Assembly: GCA_905221605.1 (NCBI GenBank)
Contig: CAJNDS010002497.1
Span: 82,001-146,000, forward strand
Direction: 5' to 3'
DNA from: Symbiodinium natans
Taxonomy: Eukaryota; Sar; Dinophyceae; Suessiales; Symbiodiniaceae
Length of the DNA: 64,000 nt
The stretch's first letter is position 1. Each line of letters starts with the position of its first letter. The notes under the pieces are model-generated. The model saw only the letters and a list, made by a program, of their open reading frames with translations, was not told where the DNA came from and made no database searches. The translations under genes were made by a program, and so were the position numbers. Shown here piece by piece: positions 25,901-29,639 of the stretch.

Positions 25901-27048
25901 TGCTGAGTTCATAAGCCCCCCCCCAAAAAAAAGGTGTACACTTTCAGTTCTATAGGGGATTATAGTATCCCAAAAAGTGTAAAGATGTGTAAAGTGTACT
26001 CATTCAGCTGCTCAGTTGCACCAGCCCGCCCCCACAGCGGTGTAGCCAAAGGGAGGCGTCGTCGTCGTTGTGGTGCAAGGTCCGCAGCCGTCGCAAGCCC
26101 ATTTCGTGCACCTGTCCGCCCAATCCTGCGGGGCTTAGGGTTTAGGGTTTAGGGTTCAGGGTTTAGGGTTTCTTCGGGTTTGGGATGCTCGAGGTTAACA
26201 GGTTAACATGGCATCCAGCATGCGGCATCTATAGCGAGAGAGACGCTTTTGACCCCGTCCTCCGTGTTTCCGCACCAGTTCGCACATCGGGCAATACCGG
26301 CACAACCGGCACACCCCTTGCAATTCTTCCCGGTGCAGCTGCTTGGGCTGGGGACGCACCACGATTCGCAGGGCCCCTCGCGAAGCTCCCCTTCGCCAGC
26401 GCTTCCTGCAGGAGATGTTAGGGTTTAGGGTTTAGGGTTTAGGGTTTAGGGTTTAGGGTTCAGATGCTCACTTCACTTCTTCAACCTTAAGAGTTCCATT
26501 CCAGGATACCCTCTATAAAACCCTCTGAAACATATTCCTAGATGTGAGTCTCTCAAGCCCAAGAAGGGAACATATAAAATGTCCCAAACGGCCTACCTAG
26601 TGTGCGGGTGCTCCTAAAATAAATATGATTCTCTTAAACCCAAGAAGGGAAAATATAACATATCCCAAAGCGAAGGGCCTACCTAGAACTGTGTGCCTGG
26701 TGTTCACCCAAAAGGAGCCTTCCCCTGAAAAGTTTGGTTTTGTCATTATGGTGCTCCTGTGCCCAGCTGCAGCAGCGAGCTGGATGTGGAACCCTTACAG
26801 GTGTCACACGCAGCATCTTCACTGCAGAAGGCTCGTATCCTTAGTAGCCCAGTAGCCATATTCGATAATGAGGGCACCCCTTGTTTGGGGGGTTGGCTAC
26901 TTTACAAGGGAACCTAGAACCAACAAAAAGGGTTTAGGGTTTAGGGTTTAGGGTTTAGGGTTTAGGGTTTAGGGTTTACCACTGGGCTACCAAGTATCAT
27001 GAAGAGGCCGAGGAGGAAGCCTTTGTGAGCTCCACGGCCAAGGACCAT
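7623..27048 (-). CDS. Haem peroxidase gene, copy B (full span)
   Basis: A secreted-type haem peroxidase, probably an H2O2-dependent oxidase. The protein order is signal-like N-terminus, two Cys-rich modules, a DRGYIGGWYAPD segment, a CNSEKNC segment, the peroxidase domain (LRLAFHDC distal; SRADLWALxG-like helix; GAHTLGRVH proximal) and a C-terminal tail with MLNSDMSLYMDF, GLENFNTEAF and YADSNEKFFSDFFPVLEKML. MLNSDMSL and YADSNEKFFxDF are hallmarks of class I-like peroxidase C-termini. At least 17 exons were recognised. Introns hold introners, a cargo-rich TIR element (10,250-12,637) and an 8.7-kb LTR element (13,845-22,560). The reading frame looks intact at the junctions I checked, unlike copy A. 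Confidence 0.82.
7958..8036 (-). repeat. Telomeric array (CCCTAAA)n in the last intron of peroxidase B
   Basis: Eleven heptamers. On the coding strand it reads TTTAGGG and directly follows the GLENFNTEAF exon. Confidence 0.95.
8041..8134 (-). CDS. Peroxidase B exon, GLENFNTEAFKSDW segment
   Basis: Acceptor TTCCAG|GCCTT. With phase 1 from the previous exon it reads PGLENFNTEAFKSDW. The 3' end is uncertain because an in-frame stop follows. Flanked by telomeric arrays on both sides (TTTAGGG after, CCCTAAA before, coding sense). Confidence 0.65.
8155..8195 (+). repeat. Telomeric array (TTTAGGG)n before an acceptor
   Basis: Five to six heptamers. On the coding strand CCCTAAA lies about 20 nt upstream of the acceptor TTCCAG|GCCTT. 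Confidence 0.95.
8215..8385. mobile_element. Hairpin (MITE/introner-like) element in peroxidase B intron
   Basis: Inverted copies such as ACAGTCCTTAGTAGGGATTAT and AATCCCTATTACGGACTGT (read across 8,286-8,345) form a near-perfect hairpin. Related elements occur at 28,480-28,680 and 58,640-58,910. Confidence 0.6.
8545..8640 (-). CDS. Peroxidase B exon, MLNSDMSLYMDF segment
   Basis: This reads EDETMLNSDMSLYMDF then GIPGGCP. MLxSDxxL is conserved in the C-terminal part of class I peroxidases. The donor CCAG|GTAGGGTTTAGGG is itself the first unit of a telomeric array. Confidence 0.78.
8690..9150 (-). other. GC-rich interval in peroxidase B with possible exon(s)
   Basis: About 8,745-8,850 is open on the minus strand as EAPAPEENEFRYRAHRGRY and RPPWEEGERPG; about 9,060-9,145 as SSFGPIVEGHLTLFS. 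Both could be exons or transposon debris. There is no copy A sequence to compare because A's 3' end is outside the window. Confidence 0.3.
9307..9334 (-). CDS. Peroxidase B exon, CEKYSIVLG segment
   Basis: After the acceptor CCGAG|GTTGTGAG the frame continues from the preceding exon as QAGCEKYSIVL. A short exon is likely, ending at GTGCTAG|GCACC (GC donor); the 3' end is uncertain. Confidence 0.5.
9335..9475 (-). mobile_element. Family-1 introner with telomeric repeats in its loop, peroxidase B
   Basis: A 141-nt GT-AG intron (GGCAG|GTTGC ... CCGAG|GTTGT). The arms match family 1 (GCTGAGTTCA... and ...GTGTACTCGCTCAGCTAC). The loop, normally a short AGGGGATTATAG-like sequence, is replaced by degenerate TTTAGGG units (9,391-9,425). 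Confidence 0.78.
9476..9566 (-). CDS. Peroxidase B exon, Cys-rich EKKVCPCFDTGF segment
   Basis: This reads EKKVCPCFDTGFTRPKEG then CCNDEDIFSCQAG. Six cysteines. The phase is consistent with a GA donor of the previous intron (ACTTGG|GAGCTG). Confidence 0.7.
9567..9676 (-). mobile_element. Introner intron in peroxidase B, shared with A (GA donor)
   Basis: Inverted ends (CTTGGGTAGGCCC against CTCAGCTCCCAAG). Donor GA, acceptor CCAAG|GAAAAG. Counterpart of 19-119 in A. Confidence 0.65.
9677..9843 (-). CDS. Peroxidase B exon, EDWYYPTGRFPNGTNIRTTC segment
   Basis: This reads EDWYYPTGRFPNGTNIRTTC, RGFGNSSGQRPPARW and GGPVQWLQETW without interruption; A has an introner inside it. Confidence 0.78.
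9844..10077 (-). mobile_element. Family-1 introner with a large telomeric array, B-only intron
   Basis: Element about 9,852-10,073, flanked by near-identical CTTCCTTGCTTG / CTTCTTTGCTTG. Copy A near 395-415 is the empty site. Best splice GA-AG: GCAAGCAAA|GAAGCTTGG ... AGCAAG|GAAGATT, which restores NLASKEDWYY. The arms are family 1; the middle (about 9,897-10,029) is TTTAGGG/CTTAGGG repeats plus about 50 bp of other sequence. Confidence 0.82.
10078..10157 (-). CDS. Peroxidase B exon, YTWKTRSAMLFNNGYF segment
   Basis: Acceptor TTCCAG|GGGCC. With phase 1 from the GAHTLGR exon it reads QGAQPRYTWKTRSAMLFNNG and on to NLASK. One G more than copy A keeps the frame. Confidence 0.72.
10263..10560. 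repeat. Degenerate TATGCACTTG-type repeats
   Basis: Imperfect repeats of about 10-14 bp based on TGTATGCACTTG, a diverged form of the 14-bp array at 12,070-12,590 near the other end of the element. Confidence 0.7.
10845..11165. repeat. 42-bp minisatellite, type 1
   Basis: About seven copies containing GAATTCGGGGACCATGGTAT followed by TTGCGATGGTTTTGGAACCA. A 42-bp unit is a multiple of 3, so several frames stay open on both strands; that is a by-product, not evidence of a gene. Confidence 0.9.
11166..11410. repeat. 42-bp minisatellite, type 2
   Basis: About six copies containing ATTCCGCTTCCATG and ATTTGCGAGGTTTTCGC. It shares the layout of type 1 and appears to be an older relative of the same unit. 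Confidence 0.9.
11430..11835. repeat. About 60-bp minisatellite
   Basis: About seven copies containing GCGTACTACGTTTGTACTAC, AAAAGTCGACTTTCCAGCC and GAAGCTCCGGGCGTCC. Confidence 0.9.
11836..11945. repeat. Two-copy repeat ending AAACCCGCAGAGGG
   Basis: Two copies of a roughly 55-bp unit (GACGGTTTT...CGCGACC/TTCGCCGAAACCCGCAGAGGG). Confidence 0.75.
12065..12590. repeat. 14-bp satellite CACTCTATGCACTT
   Basis: About 36 copies of CACTCTATGCACTT with scattered substitutions (CACTT/GACTT, TATG/TGTG/TACG). Confidence 0.95.
12745..12883 (-). CDS. Peroxidase B exon with proximal haem motif
   Basis: A 139-nt exon reads DPGANASFTLAYFKRDFGF and then ETVAILGAHTLGRVHN, ending SLHQYQ. The proximal His is in GAHTLGRVH. 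Acceptor CCTAG|GATCC, donor CAAG|GTGTAG. Confidence 0.87.
13055..13153 (-). CDS. Peroxidase B exon, PFNFASGRRDC segment
   Basis: This reads VAPPRPFNFASGRRDCLPDP then TADQPYKTYKKEL. Acceptor CCCAG|GTGGC. The intron that follows repeats CATCCTGATCC at both ends. Confidence 0.78.
13308..13415 (-). mobile_element. Introner-like copy (CTATACTGAACTTGGAACCC family)
   Basis: Begins AACTATACTGAACTTGGAAC and ends TTTCCAAGTACCCCTAAG, matching the A-only introner at 226-333. It lies in an intron of B. Confidence 0.6.
13452..13510 (-). CDS. Peroxidase B small exon, QCHPRVGEPDCE segment
   Basis: Conserved with A (2,740-2,800); boundaries approximate. Confidence 0.5.
13647..13706 (-). CDS. Peroxidase B small exon, LSVFKVFVGRG segment
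   Basis: This reads LSVFKVFVGRGRLNKSSAVK after AGCAG|CTTTC. Conserved with A. The intron upstream (coding sense) of this exon holds the LTR element. Confidence 0.5.
13840..13844. repeat. Target-site duplication CCCTA, low-coordinate side
   Basis: Pairs with 22,561-22,565. The target was a CCCTAAA array. Confidence 0.75.
13845..14106 (-). repeat. 3' LTR of the retroelement (262 bp)
   Basis: Nearly identical to 22,296-22,560 (one 3-bp indel and few changes), so the insertion is recent. On the element strand it starts TGCGGAGG and ends CCCCCGTA. It contains a spliced-leader-like 21-mer at 14,047-14,067. Confidence 0.9.
14047..14067 (-). other. Dinoflagellate spliced-leader-like 21-mer in the 3' LTR
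   Basis: The minus strand reads CCGTGACCTATTTGG then CTCAAG. It matches the dinoflagellate spliced leader ending TTTTGGCTCAAG at 17 of 21 positions without gaps, including the last 11 bases. Identical in the 5' LTR (22,501-22,521). Confidence 0.55.
14107..14118 (-). promoter_or_regulatory. Polypurine tract of the LTR element
   Basis: The element strand reads GGACAGGGGGAG immediately before the 3' LTR, the expected place and composition for priming plus-strand synthesis. Confidence 0.75.
14417..15720 (-). pseudogene. LTR element coding block: tandem CCCH fingers and Lys-rich tail
   Basis: A 380-codon frame (15,559-14,417) begins inside a zinc-finger region. Fingers: C-x5-C-x3-H in CHAGSECRYSH and C-x8-C-x5-C-x3-H in CIQFHQTGKCRRGDECVFEH. 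A further finger, CKFGEDCKFIH, lies upstream in another frame (about 15,600-15,690), so a one-base shift separates it. The rest is Lys/Glu/Ser-rich (KKAKKKKKPAA), typical of a nucleic-acid-binding gag C-terminus. Frameshifts argue that this copy does not make a full protein. Confidence 0.6.
15792..16397 (-). pseudogene. LTR element coding block of unknown function
   Basis: A 201-residue frame with charged N-terminus and stretches such as STKGMPWIPEDHLDGVVAKK and GYGRLCRANGIGL. No known catalytic motif. It follows the block at 16,303-17,028 with overlap in another frame, consistent with a frameshift. Confidence 0.45.
16303..17356 (-). pseudogene. LTR element coding block, possible capsid-like region
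   Basis: Two overlapping frames (17,356-16,946 and 17,028-16,303) appear to be one protein broken by a shift: ...SQTTEWVMRRVFDGS... then ...WNGIPQMRVHVELMDRVAKL and SSFLWQHGREHMMEFFRA. It is helical and not recognised. A gag capsid role is only a guess from its position. Confidence 0.45.
17353..19302 (-). pseudogene. LTR element coding block with two CCCH fingers
   Basis: Frames 19,302-18,976, 19,162-17,861 and 17,952-17,353 read as one protein with shifts near 19,150 and 17,930. The finger CLYYNDGGCKYGANCRYAH (C-x7-C-x5-C-x3-H) is followed by the CCCH-like CYDFHIHGRCRKEASCCKYS plus H. Downstream is an acidic/Ser-rich linker (DSSGESSAEEATYT) ending in Gln/Gly repeats (VLPGQ...AGQ). Confidence 0.6.
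19280..20529 (-). pseudogene. LTR element coding block: S1-like stretch, Trp/Tyr-rich region, CCCH finger
   Basis: Frames 20,529-20,170 and 20,173-19,280 join across a one-base shift. The junction covers a stretch (GDVLTGIVSCINADGVYLDH, DLNVF, then KGKDAHPFRLDDEVEAVV) that looks like an S1/OB RNA-binding fold. Then comes a Trp/Tyr-rich segment (KYDQWWGHSWYADQWYQ) and a finger CTYYNRGYCRNGDKCAFEH (C-x7-C-x5-C-x3-H), the last residues in the next frame. Confidence 0.55.
20558..22231 (-). pseudogene. LTR element first coding block (557 codons) with WW-like domain
   Basis: Starts with MSSSKQWLQSS at 22,231, about 65 bp inside the 5' LTR, so it is the first gene of the element. Most is low-complexity Glu/Asp/Ser/Val. 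Around residues 225-260 there is WW-like sequence: RWKWHHHEDGRQYYYCLDT then ESKWVLP, with the two spaced Trp and the aromatic run. It ends at a stop caused by a shift near 20,560, after which the next frame continues. Confidence 0.6.
22276..22295 (-). promoter_or_regulatory. Primer-binding site complementary to the anticodon arm of initiator tRNA-Met
   Basis: Right after the 5' LTR the element strand reads GGTTATGAGCCCAAGCGG, the complement of CCGCTTGGGCTCATAACC, which looks like the anticodon stem-loop of a Met tRNA (CAT anticodon). Priming by a half tRNA cut in the anticodon loop is known for Drosophila copia. Confidence 0.7.
22296..22560 (-). repeat. 5' LTR of the retroelement (265 bp)
   Basis: Matches 13,845-14,106. 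The upstream half would carry the promoter. It contains the spliced-leader-like 21-mer at 22,501-22,521. Confidence 0.9.
22501..22521 (-). other. Dinoflagellate spliced-leader-like 21-mer in the 5' LTR
   Basis: Same sequence as 14,047-14,067. Confidence 0.55.
22561..22565. repeat. Target-site duplication CCCTA, high-coordinate side
   Basis: Pairs with 13,840-13,844. Confidence 0.75.
22632..22701 (-). CDS. Peroxidase B exon, NNLACHKLDLDDDTG segment
   Basis: Same exon as 3,267-3,336. Donor CCAAG|GAAGA (GA type). Confidence 0.7.
22702..22912 (-). mobile_element. Introner (CTATACTCCCC family) with a telomeric array in the middle
   Basis: A 211-nt GC-AG intron at the same site as the 100-nt intron 3,337-3,436 in A. 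The extra length is about 110 bp of TTTAGGG repeats (22,730-22,840), so the array was gained inside an existing introner after duplication (or lost from A). Confidence 0.8.
22913..23007 (-). CDS. Peroxidase B exon, SRADLWAFAGM-like segment
   Basis: This reads APSLPQSPKDSGISRADLWA-type sequence with HERICGPL in the overlapping frame; the coding frame is the same as in A. 95 nt. Confidence 0.82.
23398..23524. repeat. Telomeric array between 28-bp direct repeats
   Basis: TAGACCCAGGAGAACCTAGG plus AATAGCAA (23,398-23,425) and TAGACCCAGGAAAACCTAGG plus AATAACAA (23,497-23,524) flank an array of TTTAGGG and CTTAGGG units. Either a long target duplication or a local duplication that spread the array. 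Confidence 0.75.
23609..23799 (-). CDS. Peroxidase B distal-haem exon, third part
   Basis: This reads MKYADGTGGCDGCLEW, then NGLQPTVEILEKIY to PTFPQK. Donor CAGAAG|GCGCC (GC type; GT in A). Confidence 0.82.
23800..23917 (-). mobile_element. Introner, B-only GC-AG intron inside the distal haem exon
   Basis: Element 23,800-23,913, TSD ATGC (23,796-23,799 and 23,914-23,917). Inverted ends CTAGGATGCTCAG and CTGGGCATCCTAG. Donor GATT|GCATCTAGG, acceptor CCTAG|GCATGAAG. Copy A near 4,452 is the empty site and the frame is restored on removal. Confidence 0.88.
23918..23967 (-). CDS. Peroxidase B distal-haem exon, second part
   Basis: A 50-nt exon between two introners encodes GLPTMAKFLRLAFHD; it holds the distal Arg and His. 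Confidence 0.82.
23968..24155 (-). mobile_element. Introner, B-only GT-AG intron with a nested hairpin
   Basis: TSD CGACC (23,964-23,968 and 24,152-24,156); inverted ends TTGGTAGCACCAGT and ACTGGGCCACCAAG. Donor CGATG|GTCGCTTGG, acceptor CCAAG|GTCGGG. Copy A near 4,503 is the empty site. A second palindrome (24,001-24,047: CTAAATTAGGGTCCC ... GGGACACTAATTTAG) is nested inside. Confidence 0.88.
24156..24245 (-). CDS. Peroxidase B distal-haem exon, first part
   Basis: This reads KAIRAKLIRVFQEPDALCWE to PGERW. Acceptor CTAAG|GAAGG. Confidence 0.78.
24350..24660 (-). CDS. Peroxidase B exon, GEFLRAHA...CNSEKNC...TYGKAPGES segment
   Basis: One open frame from the acceptor CAG|GGTGAATTC: GEFLRAHAFIWVKSMQAPP, TFLFQLVHLPRALRRC, NSEKNCKFFSLKVGATC, SRYSSDAGACTTRHEPDAYF and PGAEWSPEHQ. 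In A this exon is broken twice (telomeric array and introner), so B shows the ancestral state. Confidence 0.72.
24679..24797 (+). repeat. Telomeric array, B-only
   Basis: About sixteen TTTAGGG units inserted where A (about 5,213-5,218) reads AGTACAATGCGGG without interruption. No clear TSD. Confidence 0.9.
24898..24955. repeat. (TA)n microsatellite
   Basis: A TATATA tract in a peroxidase B intron; there is a second one at 25,583-25,635. Confidence 0.9.
25776..25802 (-). repeat. Telomeric run replacing unique sequence, B-only
   Basis: Where A has CGCCAGTTTGAGCA (6,251-6,264), B has CCCTAAGCCCTAAACCCTAA plus one more unit. About 14 bp were lost and 25 bp of telomeric sequence gained at the same spot. 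Confidence 0.75.
25815..25894 (-). CDS. Peroxidase B exon, DRGYIGGWYAPDAVDIETC segment
   Basis: 80 nt, as in A (6,280-6,359). Confidence 0.78.
25895..26013 (-). mobile_element. Family-1 introner (GA-AG intron), shared with A
   Basis: Same site and arms as 6,360-6,479. Confidence 0.8.
26014..26125 (-). CDS. Peroxidase B exon, DWADRCTKWACDGCGPC segment
   Basis: 112 nt, identical in length to 6,480-6,591. Confidence 0.78.
26215..26412 (-). CDS. Peroxidase B exon, CESWCVPSPSSCTGKNCKGC Cys-rich segment
   Basis: This reads EGPCESWCVPSPSSC, TGKNCKGCAGCAGIARC and ANWCGNTED. All cysteines of A are retained. Exon ends are approximate. Confidence 0.7.
26419..26460 (+). repeat. Telomeric insertion of six whole units, B-only
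   Basis: Exactly six AGGGTTT units inserted in GATGTT|CAGATG, which is uninterrupted in A (6,845-6,856). Confidence 0.85.
26540..26690 (-). repeat. Tandem duplication of an introner-like unit, B-only
   Basis: Two diverged copies of an approximately 80-bp unit (CTAGGTAGGCC ... TTTGGGA ... TATA ... TTCCCTTCTTGGG on the coding strand). A has one copy (about 6,905-6,990). Confidence 0.6.
26770..27048 (-). CDS. Peroxidase B first exon, signal-peptide-like, split by an introner
   Basis: ATG at 27,046-27,048. Reads MVLGRGAHKGFLLGLFMIRA then FCSEDAACDTCKG once the insert 26,840-26,993 is removed. A stop lies upstream in frame, which fixes this start over longer ones. Confidence 0.65.
26840..26998 (-). 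mobile_element. Introner with telomeric repeats, B-only GA-AG intron
   Basis: Element 26,840-26,993, TSD GTATC (26,835-26,839 and 26,994-26,998), inverted ends CTTAGTAGCCCAGT and ACTGGGCTACCAAG. Donor TTCAT|GATAC, acceptor CTAAG|GATAC. It carries about seven TTTAGGG units at 26,933-26,979. Copy A near 7,137 is the empty site. Confidence 0.88.
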
Positions 27049-27142
27049 TCTGACAGCGATGTGCTGCAGCGGTACGCGATGTTAGAGCAAAGTCGCACGT
27101 AGGCTTCAAGGCCGAAAAGGATCTGCGGCATGCTCCGTATGG

Positions 27143-27170
27143 TTTAGGGTTTAGGGTTTAGGGTTTAGGG
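27143..27170 (+). repeat. Telomeric run upstream of peroxidase B
   Basis: About three to four heptamers in the spacer between gene D and peroxidase B. The rest of 27,170-27,460 shows no conserved frame. Confidence 0.85.
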
Positions 27171-27460
27171 CTTGTTTGATGAATTTTAACCGGCTTTCGT
27201 GATTGTCTCTCCGATCAGCAGTGATTCTGCTTGGTTTCTCACAGACTCACAGGAAGCCTCCTTTGAACCCATAGCCGGTATTGATCAAGTCGGTGCCCAT
27301 ACCCTCTTGTGAAGACCGCTTCCTTACCGCTTCTGGCTTCTTATGCAGCTAGACCCAGGTGTAGCGTAGGAAAAAGAAGGGTTTAGGTTCTAGGGTTTAG
27401 GGTTTAGGGTTTAGGGAATTATAAGGGAACCTGCACCCTAGAAAAAGGGAATAAAGGCCC

Positions 27461-27620
27461 TCAAAAATCCCAGGCAGCGCCTGCTTGCAGCTCCCTTTTC
27501 CCTCCTGCCGGCGTCGCGCGACGCGAGCCCCGTGTTCTCGGGAACATGAGCCCATTGGGGTCCCGCGTGTGGGCGAAGTAGTCGTCGAAGTCGAAGATAC
27601 AGCGCCTCCAAGGACACCCC
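27461..27620 (-). CDS. Gene D, last exon (unrecognised protein)
   Basis: Stop TGA at 27,461-27,463. The minus strand reads WRRCIFDFDDYFAHTRDPNG then LMFPRTRGSRRATPAGG and ends QAGAAWDF. Composition and lack of repeats suggest a real C-terminus. I do not recognise the family. The upstream boundary is approximate, and the next exon might be near 27,785-27,835 (reads LKTGPSFLWLVLA). Confidence 0.5.
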
Positions 27621-27629
27621 CTGGTTCTG

Positions 27630-27780
27630 AGCAGGGACTGAGGGACTTAGGGCCCTGTACATACCCTTTAAGGGATCATTCCTATATATATATATATATA
27701 CACACCCTCTAAGGGATGACATAGGGTACTTGTTCCTATATATACACTTTAAGGGATTAGATAGGGCACCTCCTGCCCTG
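27630..27780. mobile_element. Hairpin-rich introner-like segment next to gene D
   Basis: Repeated CCTTTAAGGGAT / CCTCTAAGGGATGA / CTTTAAGGGATTAG motifs around TATATA cores, probably two nested short elements. Confidence 0.45.
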
Positions 27781-28242
27781 CTTCCCTAGCAAGAACCAGC
27801 CAAAGGAAACTTGGGCCTGTCTTGAGGGCCGGCAATTGGGGTTTAGGGTTTAGGGTTTAGGGTTATTGGGTGGTTCAGGATCAGCCTACGCCCTGTTAAA
27901 CCTGGACCCTAACCCTGAACCCAAAATCCTAAACTTTCTACAACCCAAAAGCCCGAAGAATGGATATGAAGGTGAACGACTCAAGGCTGGAATTCAGGAT
28001 TTTGGCTTGAGTATCTAAGGGCATTTAGGGTGTAGGGATTTTAGGGTTTAGGAGTTTAGGGGCTTAGGGGTTTAGGGGCTTAGGGGCTTAGGGTTTAGGC
28101 TTTTGAAAGTTCAGGGGCGTTTCAGGGTTCTAGGGTGCACACGGTTTTAGGCGTCGACAAGTTTAGCACTCAAAGGTCGAACTAAGGATGTACCCAGACA
28201 GTTCCCTGGAGCCTTTGGTCTTTGAGCCACCGCCCTTGGGAT

Positions 28243-28346
28243 TAGGGTTTAGGGTTTAGGGTTTAGGGTTTAGGGGTTTAGGGGTTTAGGGTTTAGGGTT
28301 TAGGGTTTAGGGTTTAGGGTTTAGGGTTTAGGGTTTAGGGTTTAGG
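28243..28346 (+). repeat. Telomeric array (TTTAGGG)n
   Basis: About fourteen heptamers, two with an extra G. Confidence 0.95.
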
Positions 28347-28479
28347 AAACCATGTAGGGCTATGAACGAACAGCTTCTCCCGGGATGTAGGGGGGCAGGA
28401 GGGCGACTCAACCCTAAACCCTAAACCCTAAACCCTAAGCCCTAAGACCTAACCCCTAAGCCCTCGACCATCAACCCTA

Positions 28480-28680
28480 ACAATCAGTGTGGGGGAGTAC
28501 TATAGGGGCCTGAATAATTCGAGTAGGGTTTGGGGGCAAGCAGACTATATTTATATGGGAAGTATAAGGGAACTTGGGATGTTCCCCCTTATACAAGCAG
28601 ACTATAGCACACCCGAATAAACAATCCCTATTAAGGATTGTGGGTAGAAAGGGGGGCACATCCCAAATTCCGAGCCCTAA
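28480..28680. mobile_element. Hairpin element with GGGATGTTCCCCC / GGGGGCACATCCC ends
   Basis: Inverted motifs around 28,560-28,600 and 28,600-28,670, with an internal ACAATCCCTATTAAGGATTGT palindrome split across the element. Related to 8,215-8,385 and 58,640-58,910. Confidence 0.5.
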
Positions 28681-28832
28681 AGGTGGGGTTTGGAGACCTG
28701 CGCTTCAAGCAACAGAAAGCCGAACACATCTCATCCGGTGGCTTAAACCCCCACCCCACCCTCCAAGAGTCCCCAAGCGGGTATAGCTTTAGGGTTGAGG
28801 GTTTAGGGTCAGGCTTCAGGTACAGAAGACAA

Positions 28833-28940
28833 ACCTATACTGAACTTGGAACCCTAGCAAAACTTGTGATTTTTGCTGTTTCTTAAGAACTAAAGTAAAG
28901 TACCCAAAAAACAACAAATATATCCAAGTACCCCAAAGAA
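28833..28940. mobile_element. Introner-like copy (CTATACTGAACTTGGAACCC family)
   Basis: Starts CCTATACTGAACTTGGAACC and ends ATATCCAAGTACCCC; third copy of the family that gave the A-only intron at 226-340. Confidence 0.65.
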
Positions 28941-29107
28941 ACCCAAGACCTAAAGTCTTCTTTGAGCTGAGGGCCACACCCGTCAGGCCCAGGTTTGCAC
29001 GCAGGGATGCAGGCGTTGTGCTCAAACCTCTGCTTTTGGAACCTAAAAACCCCCCCAAAAAACCAAAGGACAATCACAACCACCTAGAAGCCCCCAAACC
29101 CGCCCAA

Positions 29108-29188
29108 ACCCTAAACCCTAAACCCTAAACCCTAAACCCTAAACCCTAAACCCTAAACCCTAAACCCTAAACCCTAAACCCTAAACCG
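29108..29188 (-). repeat. Telomeric array (CCCTAAA)n
   Basis: Eleven to twelve perfect heptamers. Confidence 0.95.
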
Positions 29189-29319
29189 AGCTTTGGGGCT
29201 TTGGTTTGCTCAGGGTTTAAGGGGGGTTTGGGGCTGGAAAGCGTCGAGTGCCCAGGGGCAGCTGGAGATTCGAGGCTTTGTGCATCTAACATCTGAAGGA
29301 GTGGTAGGGCTTCGGGTTT

Positions 29320-29349
29320 GTTTGGGGTTTAGGGTTTAGGGTTTAGGGT

Positions 29350-29390
<41 letters not shown>

Positions 29391-29440
29391 GGTTTAGGGT
29401 TTAGGGTTTAGTTCAGGGTTCAGGGTTTAGGGTTTATGGA
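29320..29440 (+). repeat. Telomeric array switching to a GGGTTGA variant and back
   Basis: Canonical units, then six GGGTTGA units, then canonical again. Confidence 0.85.
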
Positions 29441-29453
29441 AATTGTGTTGGGT

Positions 29454-29622
29454 TTGGGGGGGGGGGGGAGGGGGAAAGAGGGGAGGGGAGGGGGAGGGAG
29501 GGGGAGGGGGAGGGGAGGGGGAGGGGAGGACGGGGGGGGAGGGGGGGAGGGGGGGGGGGGGGGGGAAGAACGGGAGGTGGGGGAAGGGTGGCAGAGGGGA
29601 GGGGGAGGGGCGGAGGAGGGGT
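29454..29622. repeat. G-rich purine tract (GGGGGAGG)n
   Basis: Almost pure G/A for about 165 bp. Potential G-quadruplex or triplex former; open frames here are compositional only. Confidence 0.9.
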
Positions 29623-29639
29623 TTAAGTAAATTGAGCAT

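Noticed and set aside
28008-28022. Spliced-leader relic (ATTTTGGCTTGAG)
   Set aside because: Only 11 of 13 positions match and the conserved CTCAAG end is altered; chance match.
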